Below are positions 21,971-33,873 of a DNA stretch of 64,000 nt, in pieces. Source of the DNA: Anaeramoeba flamelloides (taxonomy: Eukaryota > Metamonada > Anaeramoebidae); contig JANTQA010000060.1 in the NCBI GenBank assembly GCA_027625915.1, positions 4,526,001 through 4,590,000 on the forward strand. The letters are read 5' to 3'. Position 1 is the first letter of the stretch. Every line of letters begins with the position of its first letter. The translations under genes and the position numbers were made by a program. The notes beneath the pieces were generated by a model. That model was not told the origin of the DNA and did not search any database. It saw only the letters and a list, made by a program, of their open reading frames with translations.

Positions 21971-24900
21971 TTAGTTTGGTTGTTCTGATTGGAATTCGTC
22001 CCAATCAAATTGCCAAGATTTAGGCAATCCTTGCCAAGGGCATGAATCTAAAGGAGGAACGCCGAATTCCCAAATAGGGAGATTGTTAACATAAGTTGGG
22101 GATGAGATTAAACTAAATTTCATATCTTGGACAAATTGATAATTTGTTGTTTTCGCATCTAAGGCGCCAAATGGAGCTTTTTTAAATTTCTTTTTGGTGG
22201 TATGCGTTGTTCTCAAATCGTATCTTGAAGCAATTGATTGTGCTGGATCATCGTTTGACAAAGGATCATTTAAATAATTATTGTATCTCATAAATGATTT
22301 GAAATCATCATAGTTTTGAATCTTATCATTGACGTCTCTTTCCATAATTTTCATACGTGCGTTATACCAGTATGACCAATAGCTATTATTAAAAAATAAA
22401 AAATATATTATTTTGGGTATCAGTTTTTTTAAAATGTTTCTCGTTGGAAAAAAAAAAAATTAATGTTAATCATTTGTTCAAAAAGATTTGAAAATGAAAA
22501 AGTAATGCTTACTTCCCGTCTTCTTTAACCTTTGCAGGGAATCCAGCCAGATCAAAGAGTGTTGTGTTTTCTGGAGTATTAATACTTGGATAATAGGTTT
22601 TTGTGTTTAACCATTGGACGGTTCGATCTTGATAATATTCATATCCTGGGATCATTTCTAATTCCCAAAGCAATCCTTCTTTTAATTTTCTTCCTGGTTT
22701 AAATTCTTTCATGTCAATAACAAGCCACTATTAAAAATAATAGTTTAAAAAAAAAAGTAAAAAGAAAAAGAAAAAGTAAAAATAAAATTAAAAGTAAAAG
22801 TCAAAGGAAAAGGAAAAATAAAATTAAAATTAATAATAAATAAAGTCCATATCTCAGAAAGTAAATAATTAAAATTTGAAATTCTATCTTTTTAAAAAAA
22901 AAATGAAAAAATTATACTCACAATAATCTTAATAAAGTGTGTTAAAAAATTTTTCAAATATATCTTGAAAATTAACTAACCGAAACATTTCATGTATTTT
23001 ATAGATACTTTTGTAAATAAATTTTTTGTTAAACTTTGTTTTAAAATAAAAGAATATTTCAGATATGATTGAAATTAATTTTTTTTCTGGATATTTCTTT
23101 ATAAATTACCTTTCGGGAAAAAAAGTGAAACAGGGAAAAAAAGTTTAAGGAATCATTACTCTACTACAGCAAGGCAAATTTTTAAAATATGTTATTGGTG
23201 ATATTCTCTACTTACAAATTTTGTATACGACAAGTGTCATAAAATTCTGATCGACTAAGAAACCCAAAAAAGAATATTTTTTTTAAATGAGATCAATTTT
23301 TTATTTCCATTGTTATTTCAAAGAAAACAATTAAATTCTTTTTATTTCTCACATTATAACAATTTTTTACCCCGTTTTTTTCTATTCTTATCATTATTAT
23401 TCAATAACAACTCTTTATTATCATAAATATTAATATAATGATTTTTTTTCTTTTTTGAGATAATTCTTTTTATTAATTGAAAAAATGATATATTCTCAAC
23501 ATATTGGAAAATAATTCTATTTTTTTAAGAAGGATAGTTATAATAATTAAATTTTCAACAATTTAAAAATTTTATCTAGAAATTTTGTTTTTATTCAAAG
23601 ATGAAATTAGATTTTTCAAAATAAAATTTTCTTGAAGGTATTTGGGAATTTTGTAATTTTATCCTCAAAATTCAAAATCAATTTTTTTCGGTCAAAAATG
23701 ATTTAAATTATTATAAGGATTCTTGTGAATAAGACCAAACAATTTTTCAAAATGAAAATTTTTTTGGTATTTTTTTTTCATTTTATAAAAACCAGAAAAC
23801 GACTTTTTTAAATCCTTAAAGGAATAAAAAAAATTACAAAATAGATCAAAATTTAATTGATAAATTTTTGTTAAATTTCTATCAAATATTCATTTATTGA
23901 ATCACCTATACTTCAATAAGTTTTATTGGTTGAGATTTGGATTGAAATATTAATTATTAAAAATAATAACAAATTAAAAAAATTCTTTCAAAATCCAGAC
24001 TTTTCAACATAAAACGAAAAATATTTTTTACCATTTTCAAGAATTGACTTTATTGTTAATAAAAATAATATGTTACTTTTTTTCGTTTTATATTGTAAAC
24101 ATGCGAATTTTGGATTTCAAAAAAGAGACTCAAATTAATAAATATTTTAGATGAGGTTAACTCATATATTTCATAACCAAAACACAAATTACAAAAAAAA
24201 GATTTTTCAAGATCTTTACAAGATTTCATTTTATTTTTTAAAAATACTACTCCCTTAAACACGGTTTTTAATTGGTAACATTAAGAGAACCTGAAAACGA
24301 AAAATAAAATCTATTAAAAAAAGAAACAAATTAACTTTAAAGAATAATTCATTATATTATTTTCAATCAAAATCAACAAGCACAATTTAAATCCTACTTT
24401 TTTATCGAAATCATTCGAGTTGTTTTGGAGCTCGCAAAAATAGTAAATTTTTTAACAATTTTTTAATAATTGATCAATCAAAGACGAACCGATACCAAAA
24501 GATAGTATTATAAGAATAGTTGTTGTGTTGAATCCTTCATTTTGGCTTTAATTATTTATTTTTTCTTATATTAATTAGTCTTACTTTTCATTTTCAGGTT
24601 CTATTAATGTTTCCAATTAAAAACCGCACTTCACTTTTTTTCCCAAATAGTTAACTTGAATCCAGAAAACAAAATTTATAAATTATTAAAATTCTATAAA
24701 ACTACGACTAGAATGGATTTTCATATTTCATGATCTGTTCAGATTACTTTTATGACTAACAACATATTTGTTGGCTTAAAATAATACCGAGTAAAGAATC
24801 CTTGTTCAAATTTGGAATTTGTTTTTTTTTTTCATTTTTAGATTGTTATTTTGGAGAACACTTGTTTTCAATTTGAATTATTTACTTAAATAATAAAAAC

Positions 24901-27900
24901 ATTTTAAAAAAGCTGAACCCAAAAGTTTTATAAAATACAACAAACTTCAATAGGAAAATTTTTAGAACATATATTATAAGTTTTTATGTCACACTTTTTT
25001 CAAAATGACTTTCAACAAAGAGTCTCATTAATAAAAATAAAATATATACAATAAAAATAAAAAAAAAAAAAAAAAAAAAACTTACTTGGTTATTATAAGT
25101 ACCAGAGTTAACAACTTTCATATTATCGACCCAAGTTTTACCTGAAACAGCTAATCTGTTAATAGCTTGTACTCTAATCCAGGTTAAAAAGGTGTTAGTG
25201 TTGTGTGTAACGTATTTGATATAAAGACTATCATTAAAAATATTGAAAGTGGTTTCAAGAACGCAAAGTTTTTGGTCTGTGATATAAAAGTCATCAACAG
25301 AAAAGAGCATTCCTGGATAAGAAGAAAAGATTATTGTGGAAGCTTTGTTACCGCCTTGGTTCAAATTAAGGGTATATTGTTTAAAGATTCTACTCAAAGT
25401 GAAATAGGCACTCCAGGTTACTTGTGAAAAGAAAATATCAGAATGGTCTGGTAATACTTTAACTAACCCTGTACAATGGTGATGGTTATCATGCCATTCG
25501 CTGCTGTGGACTTTTGAAATTGCTTCTTCTCTTTCCTTTTGATCTTCAGAGTCAAGGAAAACAGCAATGCCAAGATCATCAAGATCGCCTTGTGATTGAA
25601 ATAGCCAGAGGCCCATTTCAGAGATTTGTTGGTCAGTAGAAGAGGCTTGGTTGTAACCTTTTTTTTTTTATGAAATTGTTGATTATAATAAAGAAAAATT
25701 ATTAGGAATTGTTGTGAGATTAAAATAAAATAAAAAAATATTTAAATAATCATCAAGAACTAGATGTGGAGAAAAACAAAAATTAAATCATTTTTAAGCA
25801 TCATTCTTTTTTTCGGGAGTGGTGGTGGTTCTTTAATTTGATTGCAAATAAAATAGTTTTTGAAAAAGTGCACATAAAACAGTCTGAAATGTATATAGCC
25901 GTTTTAAAAAAGTGTGTTCTTTTTGAAAACTTTACGATTATAAAAAAGTTAAAATTGTTTCAGAATTAAAACTTTTTTAAAGTTTTCGATTTTTTAAAAA
26001 GTGGGGTCTAAACATTTAAATGTGAGGTAGAGGTTGGAATGAGAAAAAAAGCACTTTTTTAAAAAAAAATTACTTGTTAAAAAAAAGCCCACACTTTATT
26101 AAAATAGAAAAATTTAAAAAAGTTAGAATTCTGAAAAATCTTAAAAAAAAAAAAATTCCTCACTTTTTTTTTTTTATTGTTGAGCAGAGGTGATTCAACA
26201 AAATTACCTCCTATTTGCCTGAAACTCTAAAATTGTATTTAGGGTTTTTTTATCCTAACTGTAATGTAAGCAGGATTACAGCTCAAAGGATATCTTTTCT
26301 TTAAAAAATGAAAAGAATAAATTATTTCGGAAAAAAGACAAGAAAAAGAGAAAGAAAAGAAAGAAATGAAAGAGATTCAAAAAATAATAGAAAAAAGAAA
26401 AAACTTCAGTAAAAAGTTTTTTTTGTGCCCCAAGTGTTGAATGGGCTGGTGGTTGTTTCCTTTTGTTTTTTTTGGATCGCCACCATAGGTTGTTTTAATA
26501 AAGAGTTCTAAATATTTGAACAACTATAGATCAAATGAAAAAGGCTGTTTATTAAATTTTGATTTAGAACTTTATAGATGGGTTGAATCTAAAAAGCTCT
26601 GGTTTTAAGAATAAAATTTGGTTTTCGAAATTTTCTTTTCAGTTGTTTTGCTTTTTTTTTTTATTTTTTTTTTTATGTTATTTTTTTTTTATTATTTTAT
26701 TTTTTTTTTTTTTTTGTAAGTTTCCCAAATCTTGTTTTCGCAAAATCCCAGTACAAGATACCGACTCGACAGCAAAAACCCAGTCCAAGTAACGACTCGA
26801 CAGATAGTACGGAAAGTTCAATTCGGTTCACTTTGGTTGGTTTCAGATCGCATTCGTTGGATTCAGTTCAGTTGCATAAGTCCTCGTCGAAGATCTGATC
26901 ATGAACAAGTTTGGTTGGGTTAGTCATGATCAGGTCAACCAATTCTTATAATGATTTTTTATACTTTTTACCTTTCCCAAACACCTAAAAAAACAAAAAG
27001 AGAAGGAACATAGAGCCCAAGCAACTTAAGAAGGGAAATTTGGAAAAGGTTAAAAGTATAAAAAATCCAAAAAATTCCTCACTTTTTTAACTAGCTGTAT
27101 TTTTTATGAAAAATTTTTTTGAAACTTTTTTGGATATATGTCCCATCGACCCAAAAAACACTAAAAATTGAAAACTGATCAAATACTTTCCATTAAAAAA
27201 ATTAAAAAAACTTTATGAAAAAATAAAAATAAATAGAGTTTCCATTTAACTTTTTCTTGAAAACATTTTTTGCCAAAATAATTGGATTCAAAGTTGAAAT
27301 TCTGTATATTTTTAGATACAACATCTTATTTTAACTCATTTACTAAAACAAATTCTAAATAATGGATATTTTATTTTCACAAAAGGAACAGATTTGTTCT
27401 TCAAACTTTTTTTTATTTTTAAAAGGTAAAATTAAAAAAAAAGTTATTTAAAAAAGATAAATTCTCTGGAAAAATATTCTAATTGAATATATAACTTATT
27501 CTTTGATTTAAAATTTTTCTCTACCTCAATTTTTCAAAAAAAATATAAAAAAGTGAACAGTAATTTCAAAAAATATTTTCGATATTCAAAAGTTGAGAGT
27601 GTTTTTATTCTAAAAAAAATTTATCCCAGTGGTTAATTGACTTAAGTTATAAGGCTAGATTTCGAAAAATATTAATCAGAAATAAATAGTGCTTTTTTAT
27701 ATTTATGACATATTTTAATTTTTTTTTCACAAGATCAATTCAACATATTTTTGAAACAAAAAAAAAAAAGAACACTATTTATAGACTGGTATTGAATAAT
27801 AAATGGCAAAAAAATTATGACTGATTTTCCTTTTTTATTTTTTTATACAAATAGAATAAAAGAAATAGACAAGAAATTCCGGTCTCTTTTTATTTGACTT

Positions 27901-29570
27901 GGACTTTTTTATTTGTTGTATATTGTTCCAATGCACTTTATGCTCTAGTCTATTTTGTGTGAACTAAAAATCCGAACTGAAAGAAATTTTTCAGAATTGA
28001 AAAAATGATAATCAGATGAAATTATATCTCATTTAGATTTCAAATACCAGTAAGTGATTGTTAATCAAAAGAATTTTACATCCCAAAAAAAAAAAAAAAA
28101 AAACAACAAGATTTAATTTTGAATTGAAATTTAAATTTGCTACAATTGATATATAAAAGAGTGAAAAAAAATACCTGGACATGAAAAAAATCCAGGGCAA
28201 GATTTTTAATTGTGAATACTAGGGAAATTGATGTGTAATTTCTTTTATTTAAAATCAAATCCTTTTTTTTAAGAAACAAACTTTTAAAATTATAACTCAC
28301 ACACTTATTAGAATGATGATTAATGGAATTACACTTGCTCAAAGCACCATTCAATCAATCAAAAAACAAGAATAAAAATTATTATTTTCTCAAACTCATA
28401 GACAAATAACTATAAAACTCATTTGATTTTCAAAAAAAGTTGATCTACTTAGGCTATCAAACAATTACTTGAGTATTCTAGAGACACCCTACTTTAATGA
28501 ACTTTAGGTGGGTTTATTACTTTTTTAATAAAAAATTTGGTTATTTAGAAAAAGGATTTGATTGAAAATATTTGAAAATATTTGTAATTACATTGATCAA
28601 TTTCACTAATATTCACAAATAAAAATTCTTTTTCAGGGATTTTTTACATGTAAGGTATTTTTTTCCCTACTAAATATCGAAAATTTAAATTTTATGGTTG
28701 GGGTTTTGTAATATAGGATTTGCTTTTAAATATCGAACATTTCTTCAAAAATTTCTCAGATCGAGTAAAAAAAAATAGAAGAAAAAACAGTTTAATTGAT
28801 GCTTATCAGATCTTTAAAATCGACACTACTTGAGTGATGTTTTGTTATTTTGAAAAAAAAAAAGAAATTTTTGTTTTTCAACACAAACTAGTTCTTTGAA
28901 AACTCTTCAAAAAATAAAAAAAAAAATAATAAAAATATTAAAAAGAAAGACAAACCATCCAAAAGACCATCAAATTGTTTTAAATTATAGCAAAATTGAG
29001 TGTGTAAATCGTCAGTTGGATTTTCACATTGTTGACGAGTATAGTCAATATTTTTTTGCATCCAGTCAGTTAATTTTTTTGGCCAAGTCTAAGATTTTTG
29101 TTTATTATTTTTTAGTTTCAAAGTGTAAAGACAATTTGGAAAGAAATTGAGTTCAAGAAATCAGAGAGGAAGAAAAATTTGAGTAAAAAATAAAAAGAAA
29201 AAAATAAAGAAAGAAAAAAAAAGATTCTTGTTTCGTTTACAGTTGAATTGTAGTCTTGTAATGATCCAACTTTAAAATTTGAAAATTGGTTCCAGATTCT
29301 TTCTTGTGTTAAGTGTCCTTCTAAGAAACCTGCAGCGTACATTTGAATATAGTCACCATAGTCTTTGTTGGTGTATAAATGTAGCCTTCCGAAACCCTTT
29401 TCAAATAGGGTATCATCAAATTTGGCATAAGAGACAGCGTCTGTGTCCATACCTTGTTTGTAGGTATAGGTTGAAGTGTCTGTTGAAAAATACACAGATC
29501 CAGTGTATGTTGTGGTGTTACAAAGAGAAAGTAACGCTAAAATTGTTAAAAGAATTAAGAGAAATTTCAT
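21971..29570 (-). CDS. Phospholipase B-like protein (PLBD family, Ntn-hydrolase), five exons
   Basis: Minus-strand exons 29570-29241, 29088-28956, 25657-25086, 22727-22513 and 22382-21971 join in frame to 553 residues, the usual PLBD length. A signal peptide (MKFLLILLTILALLSLC) leads into the conserved DTDAVSYAKFDDTL and QMYAAGFLEGHLT blocks. Later come FDGLLDGYNQA, the nucleophile motif HHHCTGLVKVLP (Cys216), VTWSAYFTLSRI, SSYPGMLFSVDDFY, NSGTYNNQW and the C-terminal MRYNNYLNDPLS block. In the family, autocleavage in front of the cysteine activates a lysosomal or secreted hydrolase acting on lipid- or amide-type substrates. The cysteine and surrounding motif are intact. NTT and NST glycosylation sequons are near the N-terminus. 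Two introns exceed 2.3 kb and carry mobile elements. The start Met is the one that gives a proper signal peptide; an upstream in-frame ATG would add 13 residues. Confidence 0.92.
22728..24250. other. PLBD intron (left part), low-complexity DNA
   Basis: A simple AAAAAG/AAAAGT run lies at 22750-22830 and a fragment of the F1 end (GTGAAACAGGGAAAAAAAG) at about 23125-23143. The rest is A/T-rich with no coding blocks. Confidence 0.5.
24254..24651. mobile_element. ~398-bp MITE, family F1, in PLBD intron
   Basis: Inverted arms (ACACGGTTTTTAATTGG at left, CCAATTAAAAACCGCACTTC at right) and an interior collinear with 17854-18271. The outermost ~25 bp of the left arm is absent. The right end lies next to TA in GTTAAC. 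No coding sequence is seen. Confidence 0.7.
25860..26140. repeat. Dispersed repeat family F11 in PLBD intron
   Basis: Its reverse complement matches about 43975-44100. Shared blocks are TTAATAAAGTGTG, a T/A run with TGCTTTT, and AACCTCTAC followed by CAC. Class unknown. Confidence 0.5.
26170..27068 (-). mobile_element. ~900-bp polyadenylated retroposon (family F8), copy 1
   Basis: On the minus strand it begins ATTTTTTATACTTTTAACC and ends GCTCAACAATAAAAAAA, that is, with a poly(A) tail after AATAAA. A 20-bp direct repeat with core ATTCCTCAC flanks it (26150-26169 and 27069-27088). The sequence is almost identical to 58227-59126 in opposite orientation. A tail plus long target duplications indicates LINE-type reverse transcription of an RNA. 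No long ORF is present, so it is a SINE-like or lncRNA-derived passenger. It is much less A/T-rich than its surroundings. The 5' ~105 bp form a hairpin (CTTTTTACC facing GGTAAAAAG). Confidence 0.75.
27095..27645. repeat. Dispersed repeat family F10, interrupted by the retroposon at its left
   Basis: The reverse complement matches 38925-39430 with long runs of identity, such as TTTTTTGCCAAAATAATTG, ACAAATTCTAAAT and AAAAAAGTGAACAGTAATTTC. The retroposon target site (ATTCCTCAC) also aligns with the far end of the other copy, so the retroposon jumped into this repeat. No ORF is seen. Confidence 0.7.
27785..28051. mobile_element. ~267-bp MITE (family F7)
   Basis: Begins ACTGGTATTGAATAATAAAT and ends AGATTTCAAATACCAGT, an imperfect inverted pair. 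Related copies are at 29948-30098, 30990-31088 and, duplicated, 34640-35043. No coding sequence is seen. Confidence 0.6.
28052..28955. other. Rest of long PLBD intron
   Basis: Part of the 3298-bp intron 25658-28955. An ORF with poly-Lys/Phe runs and other chance ORFs are present. No coding block or paired repeat was recognised. Confidence 0.45.
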
Positions 29571-30295
29571 TTTGAAAAAAAGAAAGGAAAAAATGTTTCT
29601 TTTAACCAAACTAAAAATTTTTCTAAATGAATCATTGCACTGATTCTTTCAAAAAACGTGGCCGAGAGCATTTCAAAAAGAGTCGATTTTTATTCCTCTT
29701 TTCCACTTGTTTTTTTTTCACAAATTTCCTATTTATTTGTATTCTTCAATTATTTTTGAAAATATTCTCGATTCGGATTCTTGGAGATGAACACTAATTT
29801 GGATATTTAATTTGGTAAACTTTCTTAATTTTTATTTTTTTATTGACTCTTTTAAAATTGAGAAACTAACTATTCTTGAAAAATCTCTTAGGAATTGGTT
29901 TAAATTAAAACTTTTTTTCTTTTGACTTGGAATTCTTTTCTTTGAATTATAAATGGTAAAAAATATTTACTATATTTTCTTTTTTTATATAAATCTAGTT
30001 AAAAAAGAATTATATTGGTATTTTTGGTCTCTATTAGAAAAAGAAAAATATCGATAAGGAATTGAAAATTTTTTCCCATTTTATATTTAAATACCAGTCG
30101 TAGTCTTGTAATTTTACAGTTAAAGAACTCAGTTTGAATTTTTACTCAACCAAACAGAGACAACTTGTTGGAATACAGAAAAAAAAGGTAAATGAAACAG
30201 TCATAAAATTTGAAATAGTAACTTTTTATCGATTCCCTTTTTAAACATGAAAATGTTACATAAATTTATTTTTTTTCTTGATTGATTTATTAATT
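29571..30295. other. PLBD upstream region with a family F7 fragment
   Basis: Contains the putative promoter side of the PLBD gene. A family F7 fragment lies at about 29948-30098 (ATAAATGGTAAAAAAT to TTTAAATACCAGT). No core promoter motif can be called with confidence in such A/T-rich DNA. Confidence 0.5.
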
Positions 30296-30299
30296 TTAA

Positions 30300-30855
30300 G
30301 GTTTTCAGTCCCTGAAATTTGAAAAAAGTAAACCTCATGTTAGGTGTTAAGTTTATATTATTTTGGTTCACTGATGATCCATCTTGTGTTAGGTTTGAAT
30401 TATAAAGTTTGTTAAAAAATATAATTTTTTAACAATCAATTTTTTTTTTCCGAAATTCAAATTGAAGGGTGTAAGGCTAATGTATTGAAAGGTGTTTAAT
30501 AATACATTTTGATTTTTGGGTTGCCAAAAGAAATATTTAATTACCTTTTTACTCAATTTTTTAAAAATATAAATAACTTATGTAAAAGCTCAAAATAAAA
30601 CCAAACCCAAATAAAAATTACAACTATATATATATATAAAAATCAATATTCAAGATTAGTTATCTTGAAGTTTATTTGCCTAACACCCTTCAATTCGGAT
30701 TTCGGGGAAAAAAAATTAATTGTTAAAAAATTGTATTTTTTAACAAACTTTATAATTCAAACCTAACACAAGATGGATCATCAGTGAACCAAAATAATAT
30801 AAACTTAAAACCTAACATAGATTTTCAATTTTCATTATTCAGAGATTCTAAAACT
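30300..30855. mobile_element. ~555-bp TTAA-flanked fold-back element (family F6)
   Basis: Two arms of about 190 bp face each other. Blocks in the left arm (TTGGTTCACTGATGATCCAT, CTTGTGTTAGGTTTGAATTA, CAAATTGAAGGGTGTAAGGC) recur inverted at 30670-30800. The left end GGTTTTCAGTCCCTGAAATT follows TTAA (30296-30299). The right end is more degraded. A relative with intact ends lies at 47876-48427. Confidence 0.7.
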
Positions 30856-31855
30856 CCAATCCAATAAATTTCCATATTTTTTTTTTTTTTCAATTCAAAA
30901 ATATTGGTTTGGATTATTAAGTTTATTCAGCCCGATCGATACCACAACAAAAACAACAGAACAAATAAACCAAGATCAGATATTACAATATATTTTTTTT
31001 AACAAATTTTATCTGTTATTTTCTATAATAAAAATGATAGATTCGAATGTATTAAAGATTTTTTCTCATTTTGTATTTAAATACAAGTTTTTTTTATTAA
31101 ATTTAAGGGTATAAATCACAAAAAAGTTTTCAGATACATCATTAATATCGTTATTCCTCTTTGATTAATATATTTAATCTTTTCTGACAACTCACATATT
31201 AAATTATTTTTATAATTTTTTTCTATTTTTTTCTATTTTTGATTATTCATTTATTATGAAGAAAAGTTTCAAAAAAGAAATAGTAAGTGGTTACTTATAA
31301 ATACTGGAAATACCTTTACAGTTTTTATGAACAACTGGGGAAAAAAGATAAAAAATAATCAATGGTTGAATAAGATTTACTCAAAAAGAAAGAAAGAAAT
31401 TACATTAAATTAGGCAAATAATACCTAAATGGACAGCCATAAACAATTATCAAATTAGGTAAATTAGCCAAAGATATTGAGACTGTGATTTTGGGTATTC
31501 AAACTTCAATACAGCATTTTTTTTTTTTTTTCTTTCATTTCTACCAATTGATTCTTATCTACACTTTTTGATCTCAATTTTTTTTTTATTTATTTATTTT
31601 ATCTTATTATTTTTTTGTTTTTGATTTTAAATTTTCATCTTTGAAATCACAATATAAATCCCAGTACATATACACATTTACTCAAATTTCTTAAAAGAAA
31701 GTTAAGAGTATAAAAAAAAGATTCCATATCTTCAATAAATTAAATAATTAAAAAAAGTTGTTTTTTGGTTTTGTTAACAATTGAAAAATAAGTATAGAAA
31801 AAAAATTCAATAATTCTTATAACTAGCACATTTAAAAGAAGAAAAATAAGAATTA
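30856..31855. other. Spacer with a short F7 fragment
   Basis: An F7-like piece lies at about 30990-31088. The rest is A/T-rich with homopolymer tracts and no coding blocks. Confidence 0.45.
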
Positions 31856-31857
31856 TA

Positions 31858-32050
31858 CTGTCATTTTTACTTTTAGACAAAAAATTTAATAGAATTTAAG
31901 GCACAAAAAAATCTCAAATTTAGGATCATAATTTGGAATTTTTTTTTATAAATAATTTATTTAGCTATAATCTGAATTGGTCCCTTAATTTGAGATTTTT
32001 TTGTGCCCTAAATCTTGTTGAATTTTGTGTCATAAAAGTGGAACTGTGTG
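31858..32050. mobile_element. ~193-bp family F3 MITE, third copy
   Basis: Starts CTGTCATTTTTACTTTTAG after TA and ends AAAAGTGGAACTGTGTG before TA (32051-32052). It is collinear with 16710-16906, including the AAAATCTCAAATT and inverted AATTTGAGATTTTT blocks, but its left arm has diverged. Confidence 0.65.
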
Positions 32051-32052
32051 TA

Positions 32053-32639
32053 TTTTTTAATTTAATAAATATTGTCTTTATTTTGGTAATCTGATTATGA
32101 TTAGTAACATTTCACCATTTATGTATCCCTATTTTTTCGAAATTTAAAGGGTAATTATTTTATTTCTATTTTCCAATTAATAATATTTTTTGTTATATTG
32201 TAAATTTATACTTAAAACAGAATTAAAATAGAGATTAGTATATATTTGGGTTAAGGTCTTGACTTCTATATTGGTTTAATTTCAAAAATAGGTGCCCATT
32301 ATTCATCAGAAATAATTTTTTTTTATTTTTTGAATAATAATGTATTTTGATAAAGTGTTTACAGATAATAACCAATATAATTTAATAAATGAAAATAAAG
32401 TGTGATCATTTTATTAGTTGAAAGATAAATGAAAAAGAAAAACAAAATATTAAGAAAAAAAATTTGTTCCTAATTTTGAATTTTGGTTTACATATTAGCA
32501 CTTTGGGATAAATAATCAATTTAATCGAAAAATTTATTATCAAAATATATTATAACATCTATTTTTAAGGACTTGGAAAATTTGGTTTTTAGTGGCAAAA
32601 TTAATGATAAAAAAAAAAAAACTCTAATATTGCGGTCAA
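32053..32639. other. Spacer, no gene recognised
   Basis: A/T-rich DNA with no ORF above background and no paired repeats seen. Confidence 0.4.
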
Positions 32640-33020
32640 AAAAAAACTGGAAAAAGAGCACAAAATCTTGTCTTTATAATAAAAATCATATTTTTTCATC
32701 TTATTGTTCCAATACAACACCTAGTCCACGAAAAGGCCACGTACCTAACCCCAAATCAATTTAGAAAGTTAACCCCTTTATATTGTGAGTAAATTATAAA
32801 TTATAAATTGAATTTATTTGAAAACTTTGATCATTTTTCCAATTTTATTCACATTTATTGTTCTTGTGATTGACATGAGATAATCTCAAATTACTCAATT
32901 TTTGGATATAAATTTTTCAATTTGATTCTTTATTTTTTGAATTTCTTTTTAAATACAAGAATATTTAGAAGTCAACACCATATTTACTTCTTGTTTCTTT
33001 CAGTTTTTTTTTTACGAATT
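32640..33020. mobile_element. Diverged relative of family F5
   Basis: Shares CCCAAATCAATTT-GAAAGT, the CAATTTGATTCTTTATTTTT block and AATTTCTTTTTAAATA with 15215-15455, in the same order. The CAGTGATC termini are not recognisable, so the ends have decayed or are absent. Confidence 0.5.
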
Positions 33021-33873
33021 AATTTATAATTCTTTATCAATAAGAAACAGGGTTATATTAAGAAACACAAGTTAAACAACTCTGTAGAAGTTAACAAGAC
33101 AAAAGTACGGCTAACAAATATAAACAGTTTAAAATAGAAGGCTTACAAGAAAGTAGGTTATTTTTATCAACCCAGAATGGTTAAAACATCAATTAAAATA
33201 TTAAAACATCTTTTGTTGGTTTTACTATTATAAAAGATACACTGTCCAAAACATAGTCAAAAACCTAGTCTTACATTCCCTTCAAATTACAAATTTAGAA
33301 GAGTTTAATCTCATTTCAAAAATCCAAACAAACAAATAAATAATTGAGAAAATCCAAGACAGTTTTCTAATTCCCCTTTAAAAATTTTATTACAGTGAGC
33401 AGTGTTTCCTTCTTTCACAAATTTTTTAAAGTAATTTACCATTTTTATTAAAAAATCAATATTTCAAATTTGCCAAATCACTTTTTTATCGTCAAAAAAA
33501 TTAGATGAATCTTAAGATTAATATTATGTTTTCAATAACACAGTCTGGTGTTCCGTGTGTGATCTTTTGGAAACCAATGTAATAAAACATATAAAAACCA
33601 AAAAAAAATTGTTTAAACAGTCGAACATAAGATGAAAAAAATATTTAGATTACGTGTATAGTTTTTGATTATAAAGTCACTCTTTTTTGAACAAATATTC
33701 TTTGAGAAAAAGAATTGTTTTGGGTTAAGTACAAATTAAATTCGCTCTTTTTGTATCCTATATTACAAACAAAACTAATTTAAATTTCTGATGATTCATT
33801 TTTTTTTTAGGAAAAGATCCATATTAGTTTTTCATTTTTTTTTTAATTACTATTCTTTAAATTTAATTTAGAT
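33021..33873. other. Upstream spacer of the Hsp110 gene
   Basis: Nothing coding is seen. The last 80 bp are T-rich and directly precede the Hsp110 start codon. No heat-shock element array could be recognised with confidence. Confidence 0.4.

Noticed and set aside
26815-26830. B-box-like GTTCAATTC that might be a pol III promoter
   Set aside because: It is on the strand opposite to the poly(A) tail and no matching A box was found at a suitable distance.
26583-26923. ORFs inside the retroposon (and their counterparts at 58394-58778)
   Set aside because: They are in the sense opposite to the poly(A) tail, consist largely of Phe runs and show no domain. They are repeated only because the element is repeated.
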